In this document: positions 49,285-58,278 of the stretch, in pieces
How positions within the stretch are numbered: position 1 is the stretch's first letter
How the letters are laid out: every line of letters begins with the position of its first letter
Source of the DNA: Phycisphaerae bacterium
GTDB lineage: Bacteria > Planctomycetota > Phycisphaerae > Sedimentisphaerales > Anaerobacaceae
Assembly: GCA_012744475.1 (NCBI GenBank)
Contig: JAAYBV010000097.1
Coordinates: forward strand, 62,001-126,000
DNA length: 64,000 nucleotides
Reading direction: 5' to 3'
Notes under the pieces: model-generated
The model's input: the letters and a program-made list of their open reading frames with translations, nothing else
The model's database searches: none
What the model was told of the DNA's origin: nothing
Position numbers and translations under genes: made by a program

Positions 49285-50214
49285 TCATTCGGGCCCGCTC
49301 AAATGGTCGTACCCGCCGGGCATCAGCTCAACGATCTGCCCATCCGGCATGCGAAGCTGCATCCGGCTGCCTTCGACGATCCGCCCGATCCGCGCAATCG
49401 GCGTCGGGTCGTCCCACGTCTGCAATAGCCGTGCCCAATCGCCGGGCGCCAGGGTGAAGAGCAACTCAAAATCCTCTCCATCGTGCAGCGCCGCCGCGAG
49501 CGGATCGGCCAGCGTCCTGGCATCGTCCGAAATCGGAATGCTCGCCGCGTCGAGGATCGCGCCGACGCCGCTCTGCTCGCAGATCCGATTGAGGTCCGTG
49601 CTCAAGCCGTCGCTGATGTCCATCATCGAGTGCAGTGTCACCGTCTGCGCCATCCGCAGGGCCTCGCGAATCCGAGGCTCAAACTCCAGGTGCTTTCGCA
49701 GGAGCGAGCCGCCGAGCGAGCCGGTCACGCAGACGGCATCGCCGACCCTGGCGCCGTTTCGCCGGACCGGGGCGTTCGTCGACCTCCGGCTGAGCATGGT
49801 GACATTCACCGCGAAGGGATGATCGTGGCGCCACGACGTGATGTCCCCTCCGATGAGCGGACAGTCGTATCTCTCGGCCGCCTGTGCAATCCCGGCGTGA
49901 AGTTCCTTGAGCCGGCGCGCCCCGAATCCAGGCGGCAGCGCCACCGCCACAACCGCCGCCAGCGGCACGGTTGCCATCGCGGCGCAGTCGCTCAGACTGG
50001 CAGCCATCGCCTTGTAGCCCACCTGTTCGAGCGTCGCGGTCTTCAGATCGAAATGCGAGCCGTCGAGGAGCATGTCGGTGGTGATCAAGACGGATGCGGC
50101 GTCGTTGAGGCGCACCTCCGCCATGTCGTCCCCGATGCCGATGGGAAACGCCGATGGATCGATGCGGCTCTGCTGCCGGAACCACGCCGTGATGTCGTCT
50201 TCGTGCGGTCTCAT
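49285..50214 (-). CDS. thiL: thiamine-monophosphate kinase
   Basis: 309 residues. It phosphorylates thiamine phosphate to thiamine diphosphate. Motifs of ThiL/PurM-type kinases: IGIGDDMAEVRL near residue 25, LITTDMLLDGSHFD, AASLSDCAAMA, IGGDITSW and MMDISDGLSTDLNRI. The C-terminal GEDFELLFT is also conserved. The start overlaps the argH stop by 4 nt (ATGA). Confidence 0.94.
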   Translation of the reverse strand: MRPHEDDITAWFRQQSRIDPSAFPIGIGDDMAEVRLNDAASVLITTDMLLDGSHFDLKTATLEQVGYKAMAASLSDCAAMATVPLAAVVAVALPPGFGARRLKELHAGIAQAAERYDCPLIGGDITSWRHDHPFAVNVTMLSRRSTNAPVRRNGARVGDAVCVTGSLGGSLLRKHLEFEPRIREALRMAQTVTLHSMMDISDGLSTDLNRICEQSGVGAILDAASIPISDDARTLADPLAAALHDGEDFELLFTLAPGDWARLLQTWDDPTPIARIGRIVEGSRMQLRMPDGQIVELMPGGYDHLSGPE

Positions 50215-51599
50215 CGCTCGGCGAGATGCTTTTTCCAGTAAGCGACGCGGTCCTTGACCTGCTCGGGCCCGGCGGCGCCGGCCGAGGCATAACGCTCGAC
50301 CACGTGACGCGCCCCGAGATAATCATACACGTCCGTGTCGATCTGCGGGCAGTGCTCCTGGAACGTCTCCATCGGCACGTCCGACAAGGGCCAGCCTTCC
50401 TTCTCGCACAGCGACACGAGCGCCCCGACGATGCCGTGGGCCTGGCGGAACGGAACGCCCTTGCCCACCAGGTATTCCGCCAGCGCCGTGGCGTCGAGGA
50501 ACCCGGCGTCCAGACCCGATGCGATCCTGGCGGTCTTGAATTGCGTGTGCGCCACCACGGCGCGGGCCATCTCCAGCGAAGCGCGGACCGTGTCGGCGGC
50601 GGCGAACAGGTGGATCTTGTCCTCCTGCAAGTCGCGGTTGTAGCCGGATGGCTGGCCTTTGAGGATCGTGAGTATGCCGATCAGCGCGCCGTACAGCGAG
50701 CCGGTCTTGCCTCGCATCAGTTCCAGCACGTCGGGATTGCGCTTTTGCGGCATCATGCTCGACGACGTGCAAAAGGCGTCGTCGATCCGGATGAAATCGA
50801 ACTCATTCGAGGAGAACAGGATCCAGTCCTCCGCGAAACGCGACAGGTGCGCGCCGATCAGCGCGCAATCGAAGATGAACTCGGCGCAGAAGTCGCGATC
50901 GCTGATTCCGTCGATGCTGCTGTAGGCGATGTCGGCGAAACCCAACTGCCTGGCGGTGCTGATCCGGTCGATGGCCAGCGTCGAGCCGGCGATCGCTCCG
51001 CTGCCGAGCGGCGAGACGTTCAGCAGGTTGCGGCAGTTGGTCAGGCGAGTGAAATCCCGTTCGAGTTGCTCGACGAAGCTGAGTAGATAGGCGCCGATAA
51101 CGATCGGTTGTGCCCGTTGCAGATGGGTGTAGGCGGGCATCAGGTCGTTGTCGTGCTTGCCGGCCAGTTGGACGAACGCCTGCTGAAGCTGCACGATCGC
51201 GGCCTGCTGGCCCTCGATCTCGTCGCGCAGCCACAGCCGGACGTCGGTGGCCACCTGATCGTTGCGGCTGCGGGCGGTGTGCAGCTTCTTGCCCGGCTCG
51301 CCAATTCGCTCGATCAGGGCCGCCTCGATCGCCATGTGGATGTCTTCGGTGGCTTTGTCGAACCGGAAGCGCCCCGCTTCGATCTCTTCGCTGATCTCGA
51401 TCAGGCCGCTCTTGATGGCCTTGAGCTCCGTTTGCGTGATCAGCTTTCGCTCGGCCAGCATCGTGGCGTGCGCGATGGACCCCACGATATCGTATTTGTA
51501 GAGCCGCGTGTCGTACGACAGCGACTCGACGTAGTTAACCGTCAGTTCATCCGGTTTGGCAGCCAGCCGTTTTTCCCAGCTTCGTTGCTTGTCTGTCAT
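50211..51599 (-). CDS. argH: argininosuccinate lyase
   Basis: 462 residues, a typical length. It splits argininosuccinate into arginine and fumarate. The fumarase/aspartase signature is SSMMPQKRNPDVLELMRG, preceded by TARSRNDQVATDVRLWLRDE and the histidine in AYTHLQRAQP. ATG 51599 follows GGAG by 9 nt. The gene is coupled to thiL and lies 40 bp after the flavodiiron gene; no other arg genes are present. Confidence 0.96.
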   Translation of the reverse strand: MTDKQRSWEKRLAAKPDELTVNYVESLSYDTRLYKYDIVGSIAHATMLAERKLITQTELKAIKSGLIEISEEIEAGRFRFDKATEDIHMAIEAALIERIGEPGKKLHTARSRNDQVATDVRLWLRDEIEGQQAAIVQLQQAFVQLAGKHDNDLMPAYTHLQRAQPIVIGAYLLSFVEQLERDFTRLTNCRNLLNVSPLGSGAIAGSTLAIDRISTARQLGFADIAYSSIDGISDRDFCAEFIFDCALIGAHLSRFAEDWILFSSNEFDFIRIDDAFCTSSSMMPQKRNPDVLELMRGKTGSLYGALIGILTILKGQPSGYNRDLQEDKIHLFAAADTVRASLEMARAVVAHTQFKTARIASGLDAGFLDATALAEYLVGKGVPFRQAHGIVGALVSLCEKEGWPLSDVPMETFQEHCPQIDTDVYDYLGARHVVERYASAGAAGPEQVKDRVAYWKKHLAER

Positions 51600-51639
51600 G
51601 GTAACCACTCCAGCACGAGAGGTCTTTCCTGGTACGGCG

Positions 51640-52842
51640 TCATTCGCCCTTTGCGCCGAGACGCTCGACCATTCTCCGACCCAGCTCGTGACATTGCTCG
51701 ATTTGCTCGGGCGTTCCTGCGAATCGGACGTCCACCGTCGGCTCGACCAGTCCGAGCCCGTTGTCCTTGACGAAACCGGCCATCGCCTGGACCGCGCCCC
51801 CGGCCCATCCGTGACTGCCGAACAGACCGACGATGCGTTTGGCGATCCGCTTGGTGCTCAGCAGCCTGAGTAACGCATCCATCGGCGGAAAGACGCTCGC
51901 ATCGTACGTCGGACAGCCGAGAACCAGACCTCGATAACGCCAGATGTCCTGAATGAGGTAGGAGACGTGGGTCGTCGAGACGTTGTGCATCCGGACCGAC
52001 TTGAGTCCTGCGTCGGACAGACCTCTGGCAACCGCTTCGGCCATGATCTGCGTGTTGCCGTACATTGACCCGAAGACCAACACGACGCCCGGCTCGGCTT
52101 CGTAGCGACTCCAGCGGTCGTAGAGGCTGATGATGTGCTCCGGCCGGCTCCGCCAGATCGGGCCGTGTGTAGCCGCAATCACCTTCACGTTGAGACTGCC
52201 CAGCCTTTGGATGGCCTTCTGCACCATGGGCGAGTATTTGCCGACGATGTTCGAGAAGTAACGGAGAATCTCGTCCTCGAAGTACTCGAGCTGAACCTGG
52301 TCGTCGAAGATGCCGCCCTCCAGACATCCGAACCCGCCGAAGGCGTCTCCCGAGAACAGAATCCCGTCGGTGACCTCGTAGGTCATCATGGTCTCAGGCC
52401 AGTGCACCATGGGCGTCATGTAGAACCGCAGCGTGCGCCGCCCCAGGCTCAGTTCCTCGCCGTCGTTGACAACCTGAACGTTATCCTCGATCCCGTAGAG
52501 ATCCTTGAGGAACCCGGCCGTCTTCTTGCTGCCGACGATCGTCATCGCCGGGAAAATCCGCCGCAGCACAGGCACGCTGCCGGAGTGATCTGGCTCCATG
52601 TGGTTGATCGCGAGATAGTCGATCTGACGGTCCGGGCCCAGGAGACTCTTCAGTCGCGCCAGGTACTCGTTCACCGAGAGGTCTTTGACCGTGTCGACCA
52701 GCAGGGTCTTCTCGTCCAACAGCAGATAGGAGTTGTATGAGACCCCCCGTGGGATGGGCCAGATCGACTCGAACAGATTCGTCTTCCGGTCGTTCATGCC
52801 GACCCAGTAGACGCCATCCGCGATGGGAATTCCGTGTCGCAC
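51640..52842 (-). CDS. fprA: flavodiiron protein (FprA/ROO-type)
   Basis: 400 residues. The start is GTG 52842 because AGGAGG lies 8 nt upstream; a longer frame to 52911 lacks support. The N-terminal metallo-beta-lactamase diiron domain has the metal ligand string NHMEPDHSGS and the later VHWPETMMTYE, SGDAFGGFG and ATHGPIWRS. The C-terminal flavodoxin domain binds FMN (FGSMYGNTQIMAEAVARGL). There is no extra rubredoxin domain. It reduces O2 or NO, indicating anaerobic or microaerobic life with oxygen defence. Confidence 0.93.
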   Translation of the reverse strand: MRHGIPIADGVYWVGMNDRKTNLFESIWPIPRGVSYNSYLLLDEKTLLVDTVKDLSVNEYLARLKSLLGPDRQIDYLAINHMEPDHSGSVPVLRRIFPAMTIVGSKKTAGFLKDLYGIEDNVQVVNDGEELSLGRRTLRFYMTPMVHWPETMMTYEVTDGILFSGDAFGGFGCLEGGIFDDQVQLEYFEDEILRYFSNIVGKYSPMVQKAIQRLGSLNVKVIAATHGPIWRSRPEHIISLYDRWSRYEAEPGVVLVFGSMYGNTQIMAEAVARGLSDAGLKSVRMHNVSTTHVSYLIQDIWRYRGLVLGCPTYDASVFPPMDALLRLLSTKRIAKRIVGLFGSHGWAGGAVQAMAGFVKDNGLGLVEPTVDVRFAGTPEQIEQCHELGRRMVERLGAKGE

Positions 52843-53095
52843 CGCATTGCCTCCTGTCTGAAAATGCGGATTTGCTGTCGTCGTCGCGCGGCGCGTGTAC
52901 ACGCGCGCCACAGCCGGACTCTGCGAGCGTCACGATAGCGGAAACAGGAGACAGGGTCAAACAAAACCGCCCTCCGGCGGAGCCGGCGGCCGGTACGGGG
53001 TTGCGGGACGGCAGCCTTGCCCGTATCCTGGTGGTTTGCCCGCGCGGCTGCGGGTCGAAATCATGTAGGCAAGAGAGAACAGGAATGAGGCGATC

Positions 53096-54259
53096 ATGGC
53101 ATCACTTCTGATAAGAAACTGCAGGCGATACGACGCTCCCCCCACCGATGGGCACAGCAATGTGCTCGTACAGGACGGCTGCATCGGGTGGATCGGCGCC
53201 GGTGAGCCCCCTGCGGCGCCCGAGCAGGTTCTCGACGCCGGTGGCCGGCTCCTGGCGCCGGGATTCATCGACGTGCACATTCAGGGCGCCGGCGGCGCCG
53301 ACGTCCTGGACGCCACGCCGACGGCACTGGCGGCGATCGCCAAGGCCTGTGCCCGCTGCGGCGTCACCTCCTATCTGGCGACGACAGTCTACAAGATCGG
53401 TCAGGAGAATCGGCATCTGGAAGTCGCCTCCGAATGCATCGGCCGCGACCTCGGGGGCGCCCGCCTGCTCGGCATCCACCTCGAGGGCCCCTTCATCTCT
53501 CTGCGCAAGCGGGGCATGATCCAGCCCGATTGCCTGGCAGACCCAAGCCCCTCGGCCCTGGAGGCGATTCTGGCCAGGACCGGCGACGGCCTTGCCATGA
53601 TGACGGTCGCCCCGGAGCTGCCCTGCGGACTGGAGGTGGTCAGGGCCCTGGCGGATCGCGGCATCGTCGCTTCGCTGGGGCACACTCACGCAACGTACGA
53701 ACAGGCGCTTGCCGGGTTCGACGCAGGAATCAACCATGTGACCCATCTGTTCAATGCGATGCCCTCTCTGCATCACCGGGACCCCGGGCCGCTGGGGGCG
53801 ATCTTCGAGCGCTCGGACGTGACGGTTCAGGCGATCACCGACGGCGTGCACATCCATCCCTCGGTCCTGCGGCTGGCGTTTGCAGCACTGGGACCGAGCC
53901 GGTTCGTCACCATCACGGACGGCATGCAGGCGCTGGGCCTGCCCGATGGGCGATACGTCTACAACGGGATTCCATACGAAACCCGAAACGGGGCGGCCCG
54001 ATACAAAGACGGCACGTTGATCGGGACCGCGGTGGGGCTCAACCAGATGCTGGCCCGCCTCGTGAATGTCACCGGATGTTCGGAAGCGACGGCGATCCGC
54101 ACGGCAACCGAGAACCCAGCATCCATCCTGGGGCTTGCCAAGAAGACCGGAGCGATCCAGGCGGGATACGATGCGGACATGGTGCTCCTGGAAGAAGACT
54201 TCACCGTCTATGCGACGGTCGTCGGGGGTCGGATCGTCTACCGGCGGGAAAGCGATTGA
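53096..54259 (+). CDS. nagA: N-acetylglucosamine-6-phosphate deacetylase
   Basis: 387 residues. ATG 53096 follows GAGG by 6 nt. It shows amidohydrolase motifs: APGFIDVHIQGAGG, HLEGPFISLRKRG (metal Glu), ASLGHTHATYEQA, THLFNAM with the second-shell residues, and ITDGVHIHP and ITDGMQALG (catalytic Asp). It deacetylates GlcNAc-6-phosphate in amino sugar or cell-wall recycling. nagB is not in the window; the gene stands alone, convergent with ltaE. Confidence 0.93.
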   Translation: MASLLIRNCRRYDAPPTDGHSNVLVQDGCIGWIGAGEPPAAPEQVLDAGGRLLAPGFIDVHIQGAGGADVLDATPTALAAIAKACARCGVTSYLATTVYKIGQENRHLEVASECIGRDLGGARLLGIHLEGPFISLRKRGMIQPDCLADPSPSALEAILARTGDGLAMMTVAPELPCGLEVVRALADRGIVASLGHTHATYEQALAGFDAGINHVTHLFNAMPSLHHRDPGPLGAIFERSDVTVQAITDGVHIHPSVLRLAFAALGPSRFVTITDGMQALGLPDGRYVYNGIPYETRNGAARYKDGTLIGTAVGLNQMLARLVNVTGCSEATAIRTATENPASILGLAKKTGAIQAGYDADMVLLEEDFTVYATVVGGRIVYRRESD

Positions 54260-54262
54260 GCG

Positions 54263-55303
54263 TCAGGAGGCTGCCATCACTCCGGCCAGCGCCGCAAGCG
54301 TCTCGTCGATATGGTTCCGTTCGATGCCGTAGTGCGTGACCGCCCGAATGCGACCCGGCCCCGAGCAGAGCATCTTCACACCTCGTTCGGCCAGCAGCGA
54401 TACGAGCGTCTCGGCCGACAGCCCTTCACGCACCACGTCGAAGTACACGATGTTGGTCTGCACGGCGGTCAGATCGACCTCCAGTCCGCTCAGGCCCGCG
54501 ATTCCTCGTGCCAGACGCGCGGCGTTGTCGTGATCGTCCCGAATTCTGTCGATCATCGTATCGAGCGCCACGATGCCCGCCGCAGCGATGATCCCCGCTT
54601 GGCGCATGCCGCCGCCGAGAATCTTGCGGGTGCGCCGCGCCTCGCCAATGAACCGCTTCGAGCCACAGATGACCGAGCCGACCGGTGCGGCTAGTCCTTT
54701 CGACAGGCAAATGCTCACGGACTCGACCGCCTGCGTAAGGGCCTTGGCGTCAACGCCCAGAGCCACTGCCGCATTGAAGATTCGCGCCCCGTCGAGGTGA
54801 AGCGCCAAGCCATGCTCTCGGGCCAAGGCCGCCACGGCTTGCGTGTATTCCGCCGACAGGACCGCCCCGCCGCATCGATTCTGCGTGTTCTCCAGGCAGA
54901 TCAGACGCGTTCGCGGAAAGTGCGCATTGTCCGGACGGATCGCCGCGCGGATGTCCTCCAGCCGCAGCGTTCCATCGCGCTGATTCGGGACCGTGCGGGG
55001 GTGGATGCCCCCGAGGGCGCTGATCCCGCCGGCTTCGTAGTAGAATGTGTGTGACTGGTCCCCGAGGATCACTTCGTCGCCCCGGCCGCAGTGCGTCAGA
55101 ACACAGACGAGGTTGCCCATCGTTCCACTGGCGACCAGCAGAGCGGCCTCCTTGCCGACCAGATCGGCCAGTTTCCGCTCCAACCGTTGCACCGTCGGGT
55201 CTTCGCCGAATACGTCGTCCCCGAGTTCGGCCTCATAGATCGCCTGCCTCATCTGAGGCGACGGCAGCGTCACGGTGTCGCTCCGCAGATCGATTGTCTT
55301 CAT
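54263..55303 (-). CDS. ltaE: low-specificity L-threonine aldolase
   Basis: 346 residues from ATG 55303. A fold-type I PLP enzyme: RSDTVTLPSPQMRQAI at the N-terminus, LVASGTMGNLVCVLTHCGRG, LHLDGARIFNAAVALG and the PLP lysine in SICLSKGLAAPVGSVICG. It splits threonine or allo-threonine to glycine and acetaldehyde. It ends 3 bp from nagA, tail to tail. Confidence 0.94.
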   Translation of the reverse strand: MKTIDLRSDTVTLPSPQMRQAIYEAELGDDVFGEDPTVQRLERKLADLVGKEAALLVASGTMGNLVCVLTHCGRGDEVILGDQSHTFYYEAGGISALGGIHPRTVPNQRDGTLRLEDIRAAIRPDNAHFPRTRLICLENTQNRCGGAVLSAEYTQAVAALAREHGLALHLDGARIFNAAVALGVDAKALTQAVESVSICLSKGLAAPVGSVICGSKRFIGEARRTRKILGGGMRQAGIIAAAGIVALDTMIDRIRDDHDNAARLARGIAGLSGLEVDLTAVQTNIVYFDVVREGLSAETLVSLLAERGVKMLCSGPGRIRAVTHYGIERNHIDETLAALAGVMAAS

Positions 55304-55463
55304 ATTCCAACTGCCTGTCATCGCACGAAATTGGCTAAGCGTTCTCGGGAACACGGACGATAACAGTCCCGGCCCGCCCTGTCAATTCACACGTCCAGCC
55401 CGAGGCAACAGAAAGTGTCTGTGCAGGTTCAGGGCAAGGCCCATTTCACGCGGACAGCGCCAC

Positions 55464-55581
55464 GTGTGGCAGCCCCAAGCTCGAAGAGCGCAGGCGTGGT
55501 TCTTCACATTGGCCACCTTGTGATATCCGCGAGCCGCTAAGGCCACCATCCCCAAACGCTGCGCGTTTGAGGCTGCCACAC
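55464..55581. repeat. 118-bp element bounded by 11-bp inverted repeats
   Basis: GTGTGGCAGCC (55464-55474) is the exact reverse complement of GGCTGCCACAC (55571-55581). The right half also contains the near-palindrome AAACGCTGCGCGTTT. It sits in the 368-bp gap between ltaE and a small membrane protein. No coding sequence with a start fits. The bounding repeats and intergenic position suggest a dispersed element or structured RNA. Confidence 0.6.
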
Positions 55582-55671
55582 CTATGCCAGAATGTTTTCA
55601 CACACGCGTAAGAGACGGGGTGCCCGGCTTTTTTGCTTTGGGCCGGGCCGGACACGGCGTAGGATGGCGAG

Positions 55672-55911
55672 ATGCTGATCATAGCACGGACTATGTATAT
55701 CCTCGGCGGCTTCCTCATCCTCGGGTCGCTGGCCGTCCATATCTACGCCAGGATATGGCTGCGGCCGCGCAACGACGCCGAGCTGGACGAGGTCTACTAT
55801 GAGTTCGAGGACGAGGATCCTGGATACGCGAGATACTCTCGCTGGCTCAAGGCGACCACAGCCGCAGGCGCCCTGGGGCTGCTGCTGATGTTCATGGCGG
55901 TGGCCATATAG
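55672..55911 (+). CDS. small two-helix membrane protein
   Basis: 79 residues. Two membrane helices (YILGGFLILGSLAVHIYARI and TTAAGALGLLLMFMAVAI) flank an acidic loop with DAELDEVYYEFEDEDP. No enzyme motif. The context TAGGAT (55660-55665) 6 nt before the ATG suggests a near-leaderless message; a weak GGATGG could act as ribosome-binding site. Function is unknown. A stem (ATGGGC/GCCCAT) follows the stop. Confidence 0.65.
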   Translation: MLIIARTMYILGGFLILGSLAVHIYARIWLRPRNDAELDEVYYEFEDEDPGYARYSRWLKATTAAGALGLLLMFMAVAI

Positions 55912-55963
55912 GATGGGCTTTGGCCCATGCGGCGGAGATTCGCGAGGATTCCATGAAACGGCA

Positions 55964-55995
55964 GAGGCGAACGCTCCGCGAGAAGCGTCCGCCTC
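55964..55995. terminator. stem-loop between convergent genes
   Basis: GAGGCG-A-ACGCT (55964-55975) pairs with AGCGT-C-CGCCTC (55984-55995) around an 8-nt loop, followed on the plus strand by a T-rich GTGTTTCTTTC. It lies between the convergent small membrane protein and the PilZ gene and may terminate either transcript. Confidence 0.55.
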
Positions 55996-56073
55996 GTGTT
56001 TCTTTCATTGCCCCGTGGTGACGGATTATCCGATTCGGACCGGCGACATCCTGTCGATGGTTTCCGATCGCCT

Positions 56074-56388
56074 CTATTCGAATGCAATACCCAGACCGAT
56101 GACAGCGTCTTTGAGCGTGCCCTGGCGGTCGACCCTGACGACGCGCCCTCTCTTGATCCGAGCGAACTGCCCTTTCTTCTCGGCCAACTCATCTGTCCGC
56201 GGGAAGTTCAACTCGACCACAGAGCCCCGACGAATCGGCGTGGTCATTGGAACCGTAATGAAGACTCCCACTTTGCTTATGTTGGCGCTGCGGCCGTTGA
56301 AAAAGCGGCCCGCATCGGGAAGCCACACGCTGACCGGCCACGACAGATCCGTCCGAATCTCCCTGCGTTGTTCCACTGACGTCTCCAT
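56074..56388 (-). CDS. PilZ-domain protein (probable c-di-GMP receptor)
   Basis: 104 residues from ATG 56388, with AAAGGAG 9 nt upstream. The domain shows the RxxxR motif in QRREIRTDLSWPVSVW and the D/NxSxxG motif as NISKVGVFI, the two elements that clasp c-di-GMP. No other domain is fused. It fits with the GGDEF and HD-GYP proteins and lies next to a second GspE-type ATPase, so pilus or secretion control is plausible. Confidence 0.87.
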   Translation of the reverse strand: METSVEQRREIRTDLSWPVSVWLPDAGRFFNGRSANISKVGVFITVPMTTPIRRGSVVELNFPRTDELAEKKGQFARIKRGRVVRVDRQGTLKDAVIGLGIAFE

Positions 56389-56912
56389 TGTCTGTGTCTC
56401 CTTTCTGAGCGGGTATTCCAACACAGGGCATTATCGCCAATGTGAATATAGGTGGTTTAGTTCAAACAGTGAGAATTTTGACGATTGCGATCGCTTTTCA
56501 GTCCGTATGACATAGCGGACATGGTCGGCCCATATTATCGGGCCGGAACGAGGTTTTTCCTCTCGCCGATAGCTGTTTCCGCCCCGATCCATGTTATCGG
56601 GCCTGGACAGCCCCCTGATGCACCGCCAACCGCTCTGCCGGGCTTGTCAGCGGCAAGCAGAACAGCGGAACCTGTTGGAGTCCTGATGATACCGGACGTA
56701 TCCGGTTCCGGTCGCAGGCAATGGAGCCATCCCGGACCGGATCGCGCACGCATTCGAGACGATTTGACGACTGTATGGAGAATGCCGGTTAAGGCGCCGT
56801 GCCCTGAGGCCGACATAGCGTGCAGGCCGGGCGGCCCGTGCGGGTCCGGCCCTCGAACAAGACGGCCGATGGATTCTTGGCAAATCAAGGCCCAGTTGAA
56901 GGAGCATCCGGC
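56389..56912. other. 524-bp non-coding stretch with paired repeat
   Basis: No supported gene. CCATATTATCGGGCC (56530-56544) recurs as CCATGTTATCGGGCC (56589-56603), 14 of 15 identical. The first copy lies in a hairpin CGGCCC/GGGCCG (56526-56531 with 56540-56545). A second hairpin GAGG/CCTC follows near 56550, and CCGGA/TCCGG near 56695. It could be a regulatory leader for the downstream ATPase gene. No clear promoter was found. Confidence 0.45.
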
Positions 56913-58184
56913 ATGGCCCAGGCATGTGGAATCAGCAGTGCGACGGACCGCAGCAAGAACAACCAGACCTCCTACCCCGACCTTCTGCACACCCTCGTGT
57001 GGAACGCCATCATGGACAATGCCACCGATGTGCACCTGCACTGTGTGGACGAAGGAGTCCGCGTCATCCACCGGGTCGACGGCGTGATCGTTCCGAAGGC
57101 TGTGCTGCCGTTGATGGAAGGCCGGCGTCTGCTGAACCAGCTCAAGAGTGCCGCCGGTCTGACCGTCGTCCGTTCGTTCGCGCCTCTGGAGGGCCAGATG
57201 GACTGGCACGATGAGGATACCACATGGGAGATTCGCGTGACGCTGACACCCGTCCGCGAGCGCGAATCGGCGCACCTGCGACTGCTGAGCGCGCCCAGGG
57301 ACAGTTGGGACCTCTGCGGCCTGGGCTTTTCCACTACCGATCGCGACAGGATTGCCTCAACGGTCCGTTCGCTCAGCGGCCTGGTCCTGGTGACCGGCCC
57401 GACCGGATCGGGCAAAACGACCACGATGTACGGACTGGCGTCGCTGACCGACCTGCGAACCACGACGACCTATTCCATCGAGGACCCGGTGGAATTCAAG
57501 CTGCCTTTCGCCCAGCAGATCGAGGTGGACGAGCAACACGGTCTGACGATGCACGAGGGTCTGCGCACGATCCTGCGGATGGACCCCGACCTGATCCTGA
57601 TCGGCGAGATTCGCGACAAGGACTCGGCGATCGTGGCGGCCCGGGCGGCGTTGTCGGGCCGGCTGGTGCTGGCGACGATTCACGCGCGGGACGCCGCCGG
57701 AGCGGTCGACGCCCTGCATTATCTTGGCGTTCCGCACCACATCATCGGCAGCTCCCTGCGGCTGGTGATTGCCCAGAACCTCCTGCGGCAGGTCTGCGGC
57801 CAGTGCGCCCAGCCGCGAGAGCTGGACGAGAATGAGACAGACGTGTTCGCGCGGTTGGGCATGAACGCTCCCAAAGAGCTGCTGCACCCGGGCAGTTGCG
57901 CCGAGTGCGGCTGGTACGGCTACAAGGGACGTACCGGGATCTTCGAAGTCGCACCGATTGACGATGAGGTTGGCGCCCTGATCAGCGCGGGCGCTCGCCA
58001 TCGTGAACTCGTCGAAAGACTCCGCGTCAAAGGGATACGGTCGATGACCCAGGACGGCCTGGCCAAGGTCGCCGCCGGGATCACCACGATGGAAGAGATC
58101 TTCCGTATCAACGCCTACGCCCGAAGCGAAGAACCCACCGGGCAGAAGGACAATGCCGAACCGGTCGAAGCGTCGGTGGGTTAG
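56913..58184 (+). CDS. second GspE/PilB-type assembly ATPase, without MshEN domain
   Basis: 423 residues; ATG 56913 follows AAGGAG by 8 nt. N-terminal half resembles the GspE N2 domain (NATDVHLHCVDEGVRVIHRV). Core motifs: VTGPTGSGKTTTMYGLASL (normal Walker A), YSIEDPVEFKLP, LILIGEIRDKDSAIVAARAA and LATIHARDAAGA. A zinc site is CGQCAQP...CAECGWYGY. It lacks the N-terminal c-di-GMP-binding-type domain seen in the other GspE. A prepilin-like gene follows 94 bp later, so it may serve a second, simpler pseudopilus. Confidence 0.88.
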   Translation: MAQACGISSATDRSKNNQTSYPDLLHTLVWNAIMDNATDVHLHCVDEGVRVIHRVDGVIVPKAVLPLMEGRRLLNQLKSAAGLTVVRSFAPLEGQMDWHDEDTTWEIRVTLTPVRERESAHLRLLSAPRDSWDLCGLGFSTTDRDRIASTVRSLSGLVLVTGPTGSGKTTTMYGLASLTDLRTTTTYSIEDPVEFKLPFAQQIEVDEQHGLTMHEGLRTILRMDPDLILIGEIRDKDSAIVAARAALSGRLVLATIHARDAAGAVDALHYLGVPHHIIGSSLRLVIAQNLLRQVCGQCAQPRELDENETDVFARLGMNAPKELLHPGSCAECGWYGYKGRTGIFEVAPIDDEVGALISAGARHRELVERLRVKGIRSMTQDGLAKVAAGITTMEEIFRINAYARSEEPTGQKDNAEPVEASVG

Positions 58185-58278
58185 ACCGGCATTCGACCGC
58201 CGCCGCAATTCTTGAGCAAACCCCCTCGATAGTCCGAGCGTATGGACCGAAGGCATTGCTGCCCGTGGGGGTTGATAC

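Noticed and set aside
47534-49822. 762-codon plus-strand open frame
   Set aside because: It is antisense to the motif-rich lyase and thiL genes; its residues are Arg/Ala/Val-rich without domains. High GC creates long antisense frames here.
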